Counted from the stretch's first letter, positions 17,680-26,384 are shown. The stretch is 61,825 nucleotides of DNA from an uncultured Woeseiaceae bacterium (GCA_945788625.1 CALZMQ010000030.1:1-61825); one strand, 5' to 3'. Translations and numbers: made by a program. Notes: generated from the sequence alone by a model not told the origin.

Positions 17680-18060
17680 ATGCGACGGCAACTGATAGAA
17701 GCGCTTCTTTACCCCAGGTTACTGGTGCTGGAACGGATCGACGAGGCGGATTGTCCACACACAAGCCTCTTTGATGCCACCGGTGAGCGCTGCAATCACT
17801 GCGACCTGCAGGGCGATTGCAAATGGGGCACCTGCCTGAAGGATTTCACCGGCCTGGACGACAAAACCACGGAAACCCTCAGCATTTCCTTGCGTGAGGG
17901 CATCAAACTGGTCGAGTCATTGCACAGCAAGTTGCGGCACGACGAAACCACCTGTACCTGCGAGACCTGTATCTGGATAAGAAACGCGGAGCACCTGACG
18001 GAAGAGTGTGAGCATCATCTTCCGCACGTCAATCCTGCGGCGATCCGACCGGCGCACTGA
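17680..18060 (+). CDS. Small Cys-rich protein, function unknown
   Basis: A 126-residue protein starting at ATG 17680 after a perfect AAGGAGG. The frame is open back to 17512, but that part overlaps the divergent promoter. Two Cys groups stand out: CNHCDLQGDCKWGTC and TCTCETC, likely a metal site, with His-rich EHHLPHVN near the C-terminus. I do not recognise the family. It is divergent from the HDOD gene. Confidence 0.7.
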   Translation: MRRQLIEALLYPRLLVLERIDEADCPHTSLFDATGERCNHCDLQGDCKWGTCLKDFTGLDDKTTETLSISLREGIKLVESLHSKLRHDETTCTCETCIWIRNAEHLTEECEHHLPHVNPAAIRPAH

Positions 18061-18191
18061 GTACAACGAACTAACGCGGACGCGGGCTCCGGTCGTGGCC
18101 CGATCTGCCCCTGCGCGCTGCACAAATCCCTTATTTCTGGGCCTGGCGACTCATGCTAGCTTTATTCGTGTGGTGAAAGAAGGAGCGAATC

Positions 18192-18695
18192 ATGAGCGCA
18201 AAGAAATACGCCATTTTGATGGCATGCGCCGCCGCTTTGCTCTGCGCCGGCTGTGCGATTTCACCCGACGTCGAGAGCCGGCGGCAGGCCATCGAGGCGG
18301 ATATCGATGAGATTCTGAGTCTGCCGCTCGACCCGGCAGAAGTCGGCGCCGTCAAAAGCTGCCTTTCCGACAACGAATACCGGAATTTCCGCCCCCTCGG
18401 TGACCGGCACATCCTGTTCGAGGGACGGCGCGACAGGCAGTGGGTCAATACACTGCGAGGACGTTGCCATGATCTCCGGCACGACGGTGTGCTGGTCATG
18501 AGGTCATTCAGCAGTACGCGAATGTGCAATGCGGACAGGTTCCAGGTTACCGACTGGTTCTCGTCCCCCTGGTACCGGCGTTGGCCGTGGCACTGGGGTG
18601 GCTGGGGCACCGGCGCCACGTGTGTGCTCGGCAAATTCCGGCCCGTAACAGAGGCACAGGTACAGGAAATCGAAGCGCTCCTGGACACCTGGTAA
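18192..18695 (+). CDS. DUF6491-like lipoprotein
   Basis: A 167-residue protein with a lipoprotein signal (lipobox CAGC, residues 18-21). The mature part has a DUF6491-like Cys/Trp pattern: SCLSDNEYRNFRPLGDRHILFEG in pieces, RMCNADRFQVTDW, and the aromatic run YRRWPWHWGGWGTG before CVLGKF. The four Cys in the mature part may form two disulfides. GAAGGAG precedes the ATG. Function unknown; an envelope protein is inferred. Confidence 0.65.
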   Translation: MSAKKYAILMACAAALLCAGCAISPDVESRRQAIEADIDEILSLPLDPAEVGAVKSCLSDNEYRNFRPLGDRHILFEGRRDRQWVNTLRGRCHDLRHDGVLVMRSFSSTRMCNADRFQVTDWFSSPWYRRWPWHWGGWGTGATCVLGKFRPVTEAQVQEIEALLDTW

Positions 18696-18700
18696 CCCCA

Positions 18701-18727
18701 TAACCGGGGTCGAACCGGGGTTTCTCG
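18701..18727. repeat. REP-like repeat copy 1
   Basis: Carries the unit ACCGGGGTCGAACCGGGG, directly after the lipoprotein stop. The same unit recurs near 34.2, 36.6 and 37.2 kb, always between genes. This copy has only one arm of the hairpin seen at 34152-34198. Confidence 0.6.
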
Positions 18728-18787
18728 ATTTCCTTTTCGGCCCTGCTGGTCGCGCGGGTCGGTGGACTGGCGGTAGAATGCACAGCG

Positions 18788-19015
18788 ATGCGCAATTCTA
18801 CCGACAGGCAGGTCCCCGTACTCCTCTGGCCCTTCTACGCGGTCTGGCGCCTGTTGACCTTCATTCTGAACGTCGTCGGCCGCCTCATTTGCTCGATACT
18901 GGGCATCGCCCTGATGATCGCCGGCATTGCGATAACCATGAGCGTGGTCGGCGCGCCGGTCGGCATTCCACTGGCGTCCCTCGGTTTTTTGCTTCTGATA
19001 CGGGCGCTTTTCTAA
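18788..19015 (+). CDS. Small membrane protein
   Basis: A 75-residue protein with two hydrophobic helices (about 12-30 and 33-72, the latter long and Gly/Ala/Ile-rich). The Shine-Dalgarno is weak. I do not recognise the family. The composition and the Arg-rich N-terminus fit an inner-membrane protein. It lies alone between a lipoprotein and a small cytosolic gene. Confidence 0.5.
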   Translation: MRNSTDRQVPVLLWPFYAVWRLLTFILNVVGRLICSILGIALMIAGIAITMSVVGAPVGIPLASLGFLLLIRALF

Positions 19016-19122
19016 GCGGTTGCGTTCGTATATCCAGCAACAGGCCCCTTCACGCAGCTTCGCTTTGATATAATCGGACCCGGGAACCCCTGCGAGCTTC
19101 CTCCCTCACAACGGAGGTTCCC

Positions 19123-19467
19123 ATGCACGATCAATACGAAATCACACGCTGCGAGCGCGGCAAAAACCTGACCGTTATCGACGTCAAACTGAATGCGGAT
19201 GGCGGCCTGACGGTATTCGACTGGTGTTGCGGTATTGCACCGCAGATGTCGTACGGCCGCGACGATTCCGAGAGCTACGTCACACTCGGGCCGGGAGCTG
19301 CGCGAGAGCTTTACCGAACCTTGACCGGGAATGAGCCCGAAACACCGAATCGTGATCTCGCGGTGCTGTTGCAATCGACCAGGAAAGGCGACACGAAAAC
19401 GCAATCGTGGCTCAGGTACATATGTGACCAGAATGACATCGCGTACGAGTTTGAAACGTGGCCGTAA
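19123..19467 (+). CDS. Small hypothetical protein
   Basis: A 114-residue soluble protein with a good Shine-Dalgarno (CGGAGG) before ATG 19123. It has no signal peptide or membrane segment. Visible features are FDWCCG and a C-terminal half rich in charged residues. I do not recognise it. It is convergent with the CBS-domain gene. Confidence 0.55.
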   Translation: MHDQYEITRCERGKNLTVIDVKLNADGGLTVFDWCCGIAPQMSYGRDDSESYVTLGPGAARELYRTLTGNEPETPNRDLAVLLQSTRKGDTKTQSWLRYICDQNDIAYEFETWP

Positions 19468-19572
19468 GTGCCTGCCCGATACGATGCCGACAATGCCTCA
19501 CACGGCCGCGGCGCTGCGCAGGGTGATGGGTTGATACCCGATGGTTCTTTTCTACCCTGGCCGGGGTAACGG

Positions 19573-19986
19573 TTACTGGCCAAAGCCCTCCGACAGTGTC
19601 CGAACGACACGGAGAAGGTCATAGCGTGTAATTGCCCCGACGATCTTGCCATCGTCGACCACGGGCAGGCGCCTGAATTTGTTGGCCAGGAACATGCCTG
19701 CAACGTAGTAGATGTCTACCGTTGGAGGCACCGTTATCACGTCAGTGGACATGAACTCGGCCACGGTTGCGTCAGTGGGAGGCTCGCCATGAACGCCCTC
19801 GGTCAGCAGCTTCAGCAAGTTCGTTTCGGTGATGATACCCACCAGTTTACCCTTGGAATCGACAACCGGGGCTCCAGTCACCTGATGTCGAAGCAGGAAG
19901 TCGACCGCCTCCATTATCTGAGTCTCAGGGCTGAGGGTGGGCACCGCTGAATCCATATATTCGCTGATCTTGGGGAAGCTCTCCAT
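19573..19986 (-). CDS. Two-CBS-domain protein
   Basis: A 137-residue pair of CBS domains, from ATG 19986 with GGGAG upstream; GTG 20010 is an alternative giving eight more residues. Motifs are HQVTGAPVVDSKGKLVGIIT, MSTDVITVPP and NKFRRLPVVDDGKIVGAIT. Such stand-alone CBS pairs bind adenine nucleotides and regulate partners. It lies just downstream of the NAD-kinase-like gene on the same strand, so it may belong to that NAD-related operon (72-bp gap). Confidence 0.85.
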   Translation of the reverse strand: MESFPKISEYMDSAVPTLSPETQIMEAVDFLLRHQVTGAPVVDSKGKLVGIITETNLLKLLTEGVHGEPPTDATVAEFMSTDVITVPPTVDIYYVAGMFLANKFRRLPVVDDGKIVGAITRYDLLRVVRTLSEGFGQ

Positions 19987-20057
19987 GTGACTCTCCCGGG
20001 AGTTCGTCACCTCATGTAATAGCGGATATTGGGCGGGCTTGCCATACGGTGTTTCAC

Positions 20058-21035
20058 TTAGCGGTTCTGCATGCGGTCGGTTCCACGAGGCACAATGAGC
20101 GCGGCTTTTCGCGGGGCCGTCGAAATCGTCAGTTGCGAGCCCGAATTGAATTCCAGGTAGTCGGATTCGACGCCGTCACTGAAAATAATGCCGTTGTTTG
20201 CCATTCGCGAGGTGACCTTGAGGGGCGCTTCGTCCGTGAAGGCACCGTGCACGAGCGAACACTGTGTTACCTGGCTGGGGAACGGCTCGCGTACCGAATA
20301 CACGAGGCGTTCGGTGTCCCAGGGCATGCGCATTCCACCTTGCGGCGCAGTGACAGTGCCACCCAATGCCTCGACCACCCCGACAGCGCCCGCGTACACC
20401 GATTGCAGCCAACCAGTCGAACCCGCGCCCGTCGAAACGATGATGCCGCTCGACGATTGAGTCTCGGTCTCCCCGTTCACTGCAATTTCGTAGCGCGCCG
20501 AAACATGCGAACTCGCACCGATGAAAAAGTCATTGAAAGCCAACAGTGTCTGGTTGCTCGAGGATTGCGCCATGGCCATGGTGATGGGCTTGATGCAATG
20601 TTCGCCCCGCAATGCCCGTAACAGGTATTCGCCGACGTTCGAGAGATCGAACGGCAACAGGATGCCGTCGAAACTCGCGGGATCCGGATTGACGGCCAGT
20701 ATCGGTTGTCCGGTTAGGTACTTGGCGGTATTCGACACGAGTCCGTCCTGCCCGACGGTAACGACCAGGTCGTCGTCGCCGAACGTGTAGCGCGGCACCA
20801 TCTCGCGGCCGATCACATGCTGCTTCGTCGTCGCCGGTATCGCCTTTCTGACCTGCGAGAGTACACCCTGGTGCATGTCGTGCGCGCGTTGAATTCCGTC
20901 GAACGACTGCCCTTCCTGCTGCAGGTAGAATTTCGCCTGCGCAAGGGTATTGAAGCGCGCCACGAGTTCGTCGAGTTCGGTTTCCCGTGTTACGACGACG
21001 ACGTTCTCGTAGCGCGCTTTCGACGTCCCTGTCAC
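20058..21035 (-). CDS. NAD-kinase-like protein
   Basis: A 325-residue protein from GTG 21035, five bases after the SPFH stop. The frame runs further upstream, but that part overlaps the SPFH gene. The NAD/diacylglycerol-kinase fold is suggested by FGDDDLVVTVGQDGLVSNTA, where the usual GGDGT is GQDGL, then NPDPASFDGILLPF and STGAGSTGW. The altered GGDGT motif makes catalytic activity uncertain. Its operon partners NrtR and SPFH support an NAD connection. Confidence 0.65.
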   Translation of the reverse strand: MTGTSKARYENVVVVTRETELDELVARFNTLAQAKFYLQQEGQSFDGIQRAHDMHQGVLSQVRKAIPATTKQHVIGREMVPRYTFGDDDLVVTVGQDGLVSNTAKYLTGQPILAVNPDPASFDGILLPFDLSNVGEYLLRALRGEHCIKPITMAMAQSSSNQTLLAFNDFFIGASSHVSARYEIAVNGETETQSSSGIIVSTGAGSTGWLQSVYAGAVGVVEALGGTVTAPQGGMRMPWDTERLVYSVREPFPSQVTQCSLVHGAFTDEAPLKVTSRMANNGIIFSDGVESDYLEFNSGSQLTISTAPRKAALIVPRGTDRMQNR

Positions 21036-21039
21036 GAGC

Positions 21040-21930
21040 CTATTCCCTGGCTTCCGATATGTAGGACACGACCTTGCCGAGCAGGTCCGGCGTAATGCTG
21101 AGGTTGCCGATCGTACCCGCATTGGTCGCCCACTCCCTGAATGCCAGTCCGACCAGCGCCTGCGGCGGAAGATCACCGAAAGGCGAGAGTTTCAGCTCTT
21201 CGGCCTTCGCCTCGGCCGCAGCAAGCCGCAGACTGTTCCGTGCCTGGGTGTCGACGAGATCCTTGCGGCGATGCTCCAGTTCGATATCGGTATTGATTTC
21301 CGATTCGCGGATCTTGCGCTCTTCCTCAACGGCCGACTTGCGCCGGTCATAAATCGCAAAGTCCGCTCGCTTGTGCAGGCTTTCCCTGAACTCGGCCTCA
21401 AGCGCTTTTTGCATTTCCGGCGTGGCCTTCACCGCCGTGAAATGCAGGCCTTCGAGCACGATTCCGAGTCCTTTCAGTTCGGGAGATGCGACAACTCCCC
21501 GAAAAATGACTGCCGACAGGTCCTTGACCTCGGTCAGCGCCGCCTCGAGCGATAGCCGGCTTACCTGGCTGCGCGTATGGGCCTGCACGCTGTTGACGAC
21601 GCGCTGCACGAGCTGGCCCGGATCTTCGCTCTTGTAGCGGTGCGTCTTCGGGTGCACCGTAAAATCCAGGCGCTTCGCGAGCTCCATCGGCTCATCGAGA
21701 CGATAGGTGAGCGATCCCTGTATTGAAATCTCCTGAAAATCGGCTGTCGTCTCCTTGAAGATGAACTGCGACTCCTGGCTTGCGAGCGGAAGCGCTGCAA
21801 TCGTCGTGGTGAGCGGCGAATACATGAAGTTTATGCCCGCTCCGTGCCGCACGACCCTGCCGTTGCGGAAGCAGACGACGAAGGTGTTGGGCTCACCTTT
21901 ATAGTATAGTAATTGATCATCATGATGCAC
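21040..21930 (-). CDS. SPFH/band-7 domain protein without membrane anchor
   Basis: A 296-residue SPFH protein. Motifs are FRNGRVVRHGAGINFMY, ETTADFQEISIQGSLTYRL and a C-terminal coiled region (about 185-235). No N-terminal membrane helix is visible, unlike many stomatins. The frame begins at GTG 21930, but the strong AAGGAGG overlaps that GTG and is best placed for an ATG in another, short frame, so the true start is unsure. It lies between nrtR (10-bp gap) and the NAD-kinase-like gene. Confidence 0.8.
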   Translation of the reverse strand: MHHDDQLLYYKGEPNTFVVCFRNGRVVRHGAGINFMYSPLTTTIAALPLASQESQFIFKETTADFQEISIQGSLTYRLDEPMELAKRLDFTVHPKTHRYKSEDPGQLVQRVVNSVQAHTRSQVSRLSLEAALTEVKDLSAVIFRGVVASPELKGLGIVLEGLHFTAVKATPEMQKALEAEFRESLHKRADFAIYDRRKSAVEEERKIRESEINTDIELEHRRKDLVDTQARNSLRLAAAEAKAEELKLSPFGDLPPQALVGLAFREWATNAGTIGNLSITPDLLGKVVSYISEARE

Positions 21931-21939
21931 CTCCTTGAA

Positions 21940-22608
21940 CTACTTGATGACATCGACCCTGTCGCGGTCGATGACGCGATACAGTTTGGCGGGCCGATGA
22001 GCTCCTTCTCGTTTCTCGTCGCCCGTCTCCTCGATGAGGCCCAGTGCCAGTACGCGCTTCCTGAAATTGCGCTTGTCGATCGGCGAGCGTCCGATCAATT
22101 CATAAACGTGTTGCAGCTCACTCAGGGTGAACGCCTCCGGCATCAGCTGGAATGCGATTGTTGAATACTCGAGCTTTGCCGCAAGGCGTTGTAACGCCAC
22201 ACGCAGAATCGCCGCGTGATCGAACGCGAGTTCCGGCAGTTCGTCGATACCGAACCAGCTCACGCCCTCAGCGTCGGTCGCAGCGCGAAGCTCGAGTCGG
22301 TCGGAAGGAATCAGCGCATAGTGCGCAACCGTGATTACCCGCTCGCGCGGATCGCGGTCGGGCTGCCCGAACGTGTAGAGCTGCTCGAGATAAACACCCG
22401 AGACCCCTGTTTCCTCCTCGAGTTCTCGCCGGGCGGCCTCTTCCAGGCTCTCGTCCATGGCGACGAAACCTCCGGGCAGCGCCCACTCCCCCTGGAACGG
22501 CTCCAGGGCACGCTTGATCAACAGCACCTTGAGCGTGTCATTACGGACCGAAAATATCGCGATATCAACGGTCACGGCGGGATGCGGGTACTCGTAGCTG
22601 AACGACAT
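21940..22608 (-). CDS. nrtR: NrtR-type NUDIX/winged-helix repressor
   Basis: A 222-residue protein with an N-terminal NUDIX domain and a C-terminal winged helix. The NUDIX part shows LPGGFVAMDESLEEAARREL, EETGV and an intact-looking box G-x5-E-x7-REx2EE. The C-terminal half (SELQHVYELIGRSPIDKRNFRK) is the NrtR winged helix. NrtR family members sense ADP-ribose and repress NAD metabolism genes. A perfect palindrome fills the spacer of its own promoter, implying autoregulation, and it leads the SPFH/NAD-kinase-like operon. Confidence 0.85.
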   Translation of the reverse strand: MSFSYEYPHPAVTVDIAIFSVRNDTLKVLLIKRALEPFQGEWALPGGFVAMDESLEEAARRELEEETGVSGVYLEQLYTFGQPDRDPRERVITVAHYALIPSDRLELRAATDAEGVSWFGIDELPELAFDHAAILRVALQRLAAKLEYSTIAFQLMPEAFTLSELQHVYELIGRSPIDKRNFRKRVLALGLIEETGDEKREGAHRPAKLYRVIDRDRVDVIK

Positions 22609-22637
22609 GGCAGTCTCTTCGTGTTAACTTGACACGA

Positions 22638-22666
22638 ACTATAGTGTATTAATTACACTAAGTCAA
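22638..22666 (-). promoter_or_regulatory. Promoter with palindromic operator for the nrtR operon
   Basis: On the minus strand: TTGACT (22666-22661), a 17-nt spacer and TATAGT (22643-22638). The spacer and -10 overlap TAGTGTA-TTAAT-TACACTA (22642-22660), a perfect inverted repeat with 7-bp arms and a 5-bp centre. This geometry is that of a repressor site occluding RNA polymerase, most simply NrtR itself. Confidence 0.75.
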
Positions 22667-22781
22667 CCCCTCCTCTGCCGTATTGCCACTCCCAAATATG
22701 CGCACGCAGGCCGGACCTTTTATTATTTCGATCTTTCTAGTATTATCGTTTTTACTTCACCGGAGTGACGTAATACCCGAC

Positions 22782-23090
22782 ATGAAACTCGAAGACGCAG
22801 CCGCACAACTGGAGGCACTGGGTAACCCGACACGCCTGGCCGTCTACCGCGTCCTGATTCAGACCGGTCCCGGCGGCAAGCCGGTCGGGGATATCCAGAG
22901 GAAACTCGACATTCCGGCATCGACGCTGTCGCACCATATCGCCAAACTGGTCCAGGCAGGGCTCATCAGGCAGGAGCGCGTCAGCCGCACCCTGTATTGC
23001 AAAGCAGACTATTCGAACATGGACGCCTTGATGCGATTCATGGTCCGCAACTGCTGCGCCGACGATTCCTGCGTCCGGGTTTCCAGGTAG
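22782..23090 (+). CDS. ArsR-family metal-responsive repressor
   Basis: A 102-residue ArsR-type winged-helix protein from ATG 22782; the frame extends upstream but without a family match. Motifs are LGNPTRLAVYRVLI and IPASTLSHHIAKLVQAGLIRQER, the recognition helix. The C-terminus is Cys-rich (RNCCADDSC), a possible metal or arsenite site. It is 7 bp upstream of gshB, so the two likely form an operon repressed by this protein. Confidence 0.85.
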   Translation: MKLEDAAAQLEALGNPTRLAVYRVLIQTGPGGKPVGDIQRKLDIPASTLSHHIAKLVQAGLIRQERVSRTLYCKADYSNMDALMRFMVRNCCADDSCVRVSR

Positions 23091-23097
23091 AGAAAAG

Positions 23098-24105
23098 ATG
23101 ATCGAATCGCCCAGAAAGTTTCTTTTTGTAATGGATCCGGCAGATACGCTGAACCTGGAAACCGAAACATCGCTCCTGTTGATGCAGGAGCTGATCGGAA
23201 GAGGACATGCCGTTCATTGGCTGCAGCTCGAAGACCTGTCCCTGCAACACAACCGACCCGTCGGCAAGGTATCTCGCGTCATCGCCGCCGAGCCGCTGCG
23301 CCGAGGCGTCCCCGCGTGGACGGACCTCGACCGGTTTGACGCCATGCTGGTACGCAAGGACCCACCGTTCGATACGGCATACCTGCAGCTGACACTGATC
23401 CTGGATCATCTCGATCCGGGCGTCGTGCAATTCAACGATGTTCAGGCGCTCAGGAATTTCAACGAGAAAATGCTGCCGTTGCTATGGCCCGACTTCACGC
23501 CCCCGACACTGGTCAGCATGAATGGCGATGAACTGGAACGGTTCACCGCGGAACACGGGCGCATAGTGCTGAAGCCGCTCAACGACTGTTCCGGGCGCGG
23601 CGTTGTCAAACTGGACTGGGACGAACACGGCGAAACTCGGAAACTGATCGACGCAACGTTGCCGGGCCCGGACGGCCAGCCGCGATTCCTCGTCGCCCAG
23701 CGGTACCTGCCGGCAGTCAGCGGCGGTGACAAGCGGGTCTACCTGGTCAACGGCGAACCGATTGGCGCGGTCAATCGAATTCCACGACAAGGCAGCTATC
23801 TCGCCAACATCCACCAGGGCGCGCGCTGCGTGCCGGCGCAACTCAGCGCACGGGAACAGTACATCCTCAGGACCATTTCGCCGTTTCTGCGCGCGCAGGG
23901 AATCGTCCTTGCCGGCGCCGATTTCATCGGCGACTACCTCACCGAGCTGAATATCACGAGTCCTTCAGCCGTCCGCCAGATTAACGAAGTAAACGGAGAG
24001 CGGCTGGAGCGACGCATCGTGGACGCGATGCTCGAGCGCCTGGCGCCCAGGCCCTGCTGCTATCCGGGCACTTGTTGTATCGGGGGGCGCGGTATCGCCG
24101 CCTGA
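23098..24105 (+). CDS. gshB: Glutathione synthetase with Cys-rich tail
   Basis: A 335-residue ATP-grasp GshB, which joins glycine to gamma-glutamylcysteine. Motifs are VMDPADTLNLETETSLLLM, RKDPPFDTAYLQLTLIL, FNDVQALRNFNEK and KPLNDCSGRGV. The C-terminus carries an extra CCYPGTCC, not part of ordinary GshB, which may bind metal. Coupling to an ArsR repressor suggests that glutathione supply is raised on metal or arsenic stress. Confidence 0.88.
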   Translation: MIESPRKFLFVMDPADTLNLETETSLLLMQELIGRGHAVHWLQLEDLSLQHNRPVGKVSRVIAAEPLRRGVPAWTDLDRFDAMLVRKDPPFDTAYLQLTLILDHLDPGVVQFNDVQALRNFNEKMLPLLWPDFTPPTLVSMNGDELERFTAEHGRIVLKPLNDCSGRGVVKLDWDEHGETRKLIDATLPGPDGQPRFLVAQRYLPAVSGGDKRVYLVNGEPIGAVNRIPRQGSYLANIHQGARCVPAQLSAREQYILRTISPFLRAQGIVLAGADFIGDYLTELNITSPSAVRQINEVNGERLERRIVDAMLERLAPRPCCYPGTCCIGGRGIAA

Positions 24106-24109
24106 GCTT

Positions 24110-25540
24110 TCAGCCTTCGCTGCGTATGGCCTTGAGCACCTCGCGCGCAAGGTCCCAGCGATTGAATCCCTGTCGGCCGAAGTCCAGGCCGCGTCGTACG
24201 ATGACCAGTTCGTGCGACGGTACGATGACGACGAATTGACCGCGGTTACCTGACGTCGAGTAAGCCGATTTCGGAATATCCTCGCGATCGTCGGGAACGA
24301 GCCAGAACTGGCCGCCGTAATGGTTGCCCCGATGCGCCGTCGAAGGCGCCGGCGTGCGTTCGAACTCGATCCAGTCGGTGGATAACAGGCGTTCGCCCTG
24401 CCAGACGCCGCCTTGCTGGTACAGCAGACCGAAGCGCGCAAGGTCGCGCGCCGTTGTATATACTTGGCTGCTGAAGATGAAGTCGCCGAAGCGATCCGTG
24501 CTCACCAGCGTGTTGCGCATGCCGATGCGATCGAACAGCTCTGTGCGCGGAAACGTGGCGTAGGTCTCGGGGTCGCCGAGCGCGAGTTTCATCGCGTACA
24601 CGGCGAGCAACGTGTCGTAATTCTCGTAGTCCCAGACTGTACCCGGCTCCCGATACAGCGCGCGCCGGCGTGCGCCGTCCACTGAACTTGCGCCGTTCCA
24701 GTAAGCAAGGCCTGAACCGGTAGCGTATTCCATGCCGAAACTGTCGACCGGGTACAAGCCGCTCGACATATTCAGGACATGCCGCAACGTAATTGTGTTG
24801 CGCGGATCCTTGTCGTCGCCCTCAACATCGGGCAACCAGTCGATCCCGAGCGGCCCGTCGAGCTTCATGCGGCCTTCGTCGACGAGCATGCCGATCAACG
24901 TCGCCGCAATGCTCTTCGCCGTCGACCAGGTGCGCGTACGCGTCATCATGTCGACGCCGTCGGCGTAGCGCTCGTGAACGATGTCGCCTTTGTAGACGAC
25001 AATCAGGCTCAGCGTGTCCTGTTCGGGCGTTTCACGATCAAAGGCCCAGTCGGATGCAGCCTGCAACGCCGCCTCATCGACATTTCGCGGCAGCGGTTTG
25101 TGCTCGACCAGGTCGCCCATCGGCCAGGGTATGGACGCCGGGTCGCCATCAGGATAGGGCAAATCCAGCACCGGCAACGTATCAATGTCGGCAAAGCCCT
25201 GGTTAGGCGCCATTACGACGCAACCGATGCCGTCGCGAAACGCGGCGCTGATTACCGGACCCGACTCCGGACCACCAACGGCAACGGCTTTGAGCTCACG
25301 GTCGACTACGTACTCGCCGCCATCGACGGTCCCGACCGGCTTCGGCAGGTAGGCGAGTTCCTGCCCGAACACCTGCTGCATCGTACGCTCAGATGTGAAC
25401 AGGCCATTGCACATCAGGACGGCCTGGACGCCGTTGCGAATCGAGGTGCGATTCGCCGAGAAGTAGTCGAAGTCGTCGATTTGTTGCGCCTGCGATGCAC
25501 AGGAGATTAGCAGTGCAAGCGAGATGGCGAGTCGGTTCAT
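24110..25540 (-). CDS. Exported serine hydrolase (class C beta-lactamase family)
   Basis: A 476-residue protein with a signal peptide (MNRLAISLALLISCASQAQ). A family-specific N-terminal region of about 160 residues precedes the beta-lactamase/esterase domain, with the SxxK nucleophile in TWSTAKSIA and the Tyr motif in WDYENYDTLL. The late GNRGQFVVIVP replaces the KTG box with a loose form. Many such proteins are esterases or peptidases, so resistance is not implied. Confidence 0.85.
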   Translation of the reverse strand: MNRLAISLALLISCASQAQQIDDFDYFSANRTSIRNGVQAVLMCNGLFTSERTMQQVFGQELAYLPKPVGTVDGGEYVVDRELKAVAVGGPESGPVISAAFRDGIGCVVMAPNQGFADIDTLPVLDLPYPDGDPASIPWPMGDLVEHKPLPRNVDEAALQAASDWAFDRETPEQDTLSLIVVYKGDIVHERYADGVDMMTRTRTWSTAKSIAATLIGMLVDEGRMKLDGPLGIDWLPDVEGDDKDPRNTITLRHVLNMSSGLYPVDSFGMEYATGSGLAYWNGASSVDGARRRALYREPGTVWDYENYDTLLAVYAMKLALGDPETYATFPRTELFDRIGMRNTLVSTDRFGDFIFSSQVYTTARDLARFGLLYQQGGVWQGERLLSTDWIEFERTPAPSTAHRGNHYGGQFWLVPDDREDIPKSAYSTSGNRGQFVVIVPSHELVIVRRGLDFGRQGFNRWDLAREVLKAIRSEG

Positions 25541-25762
25541 TGCTTGTTGGTTATCAGATCACGATTCATCTCGGAATATTACTACGAGGTGTAATCGTCG
25601 GCATCAGATCCCGTGAACTGTGTCAAATCGGGTTGCGCTTTAAACACCGCTCTTCGCCAACTGCGGGTGTTCAGAATGCATCCGATTTACGCATGCGGCC
25701 ACGTAACAATCGACCAACTGCAAATGGAGGACAGCAGTCGGCCAGGAGCGGTCGCCAGCAAT

Positions 25763-26263
25763 CTACTTCCGCACTCCGAGCGGATCGTAAACCTGTCCAC
25801 TTTCTCGCGGAAACACCTCCGACTCCAGCCACACTCTGTATTCAGGTGAATAAACGTAGCGCCGACTTTCCCAAAACTGCTGAAAACCGGGTGTAGATGA
25901 CATCCTTGCAACAATGTTCGACCAGCTGGATTGAAGTGTGTCATCCATCAAGCTTGTCACGCGTCTGCATATACCAGTTTTGCGAGTAGAACTGCGTGAC
26001 AGATAGGAATGAGTTGTACCTAGCCAATTCAACATCAGAGAACTCGTCTGGCGAATACGTACCGCGAACAAAAATCCCGGCCATTTCCGGATCTGAACAC
26101 AGAATCTGATAAACCCTGGCTGCCTGGGTATGTGCAGTCTGGGTCGCCGATGAGCGCAATGCAGAAGTGTTTTGATGGATCTTACGCGCCAGGTAAATCA
26201 ACGTCACGATGACGGCAATCGCACCTGCACCTCTCCAATTGCCCCAATTGCATCCCGGTTTAT
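25763..26263 (-). pseudogene. Decayed small membrane-anchored hypothetical gene
   Basis: Two overlapping minus-strand frames (26207-25941 and 26071-25763) together read as one protein of about 160 residues of a common gammaproteobacterial family that normally starts MNWDAIGAIGEV and has a GAIAVIVTLIYLA helix. Three lesions can be seen. The start is ATA-AAC-CGG (26263) where ATG-AAC-TGG is expected. One G is missing near 26230, which shifts the helix frame. A 4-bp tandem duplication (CATCCATC, 25942-25949) truncates the middle; removing one copy joins DKLD to DTLQSSWSNIV. The gene looks inactive. Confidence 0.75.
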
Positions 26264-26325
26264 AGGCCAGTCTCGATTAGATTTCAGTCAGTGTTTTACA
26301 GATGAGTGTAACGTCCGCTTTGGGT

Positions 26326-26384
26326 TGTGAATTCAACCGGTCGATCGACCTGATATAAGATGGCGGCGACCGATTGAATTCACA
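26326..26384. repeat. Long inverted repeat
   Basis: Arms TGTGAATTCAACCGGTCG (26326-26343) and its near complement (26367-26384) match at 17 of 18 positions, with a 23-nt spacer. It could be a repressor site, a stem-loop or a mobile-element end. No gene lies within 120 bp on the right. Confidence 0.6.

Noticed and set aside
20058..20621. Plus-strand 190-codon open frame
   Set aside because: Lies opposite the NAD-kinase-like gene and has no recognisable motif; a shadow of codon bias.
22629..22657. Plus-strand TTGACA with ATTACA 17 bp on, as a promoter for arsR
   Set aside because: The -10 is poor and the site overlaps the better minus-strand promoter; possible but not strong enough to list.
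24779..25510. Plus-strand 243-codon open frame
   Set aside because: Antisense to a well-supported serine hydrolase; no motif or signal.
24110..25540. Serine hydrolase as an antibiotic-resistance gene
   Set aside because: The family is mostly esterases and peptidases, and the KTG box is not canonical.
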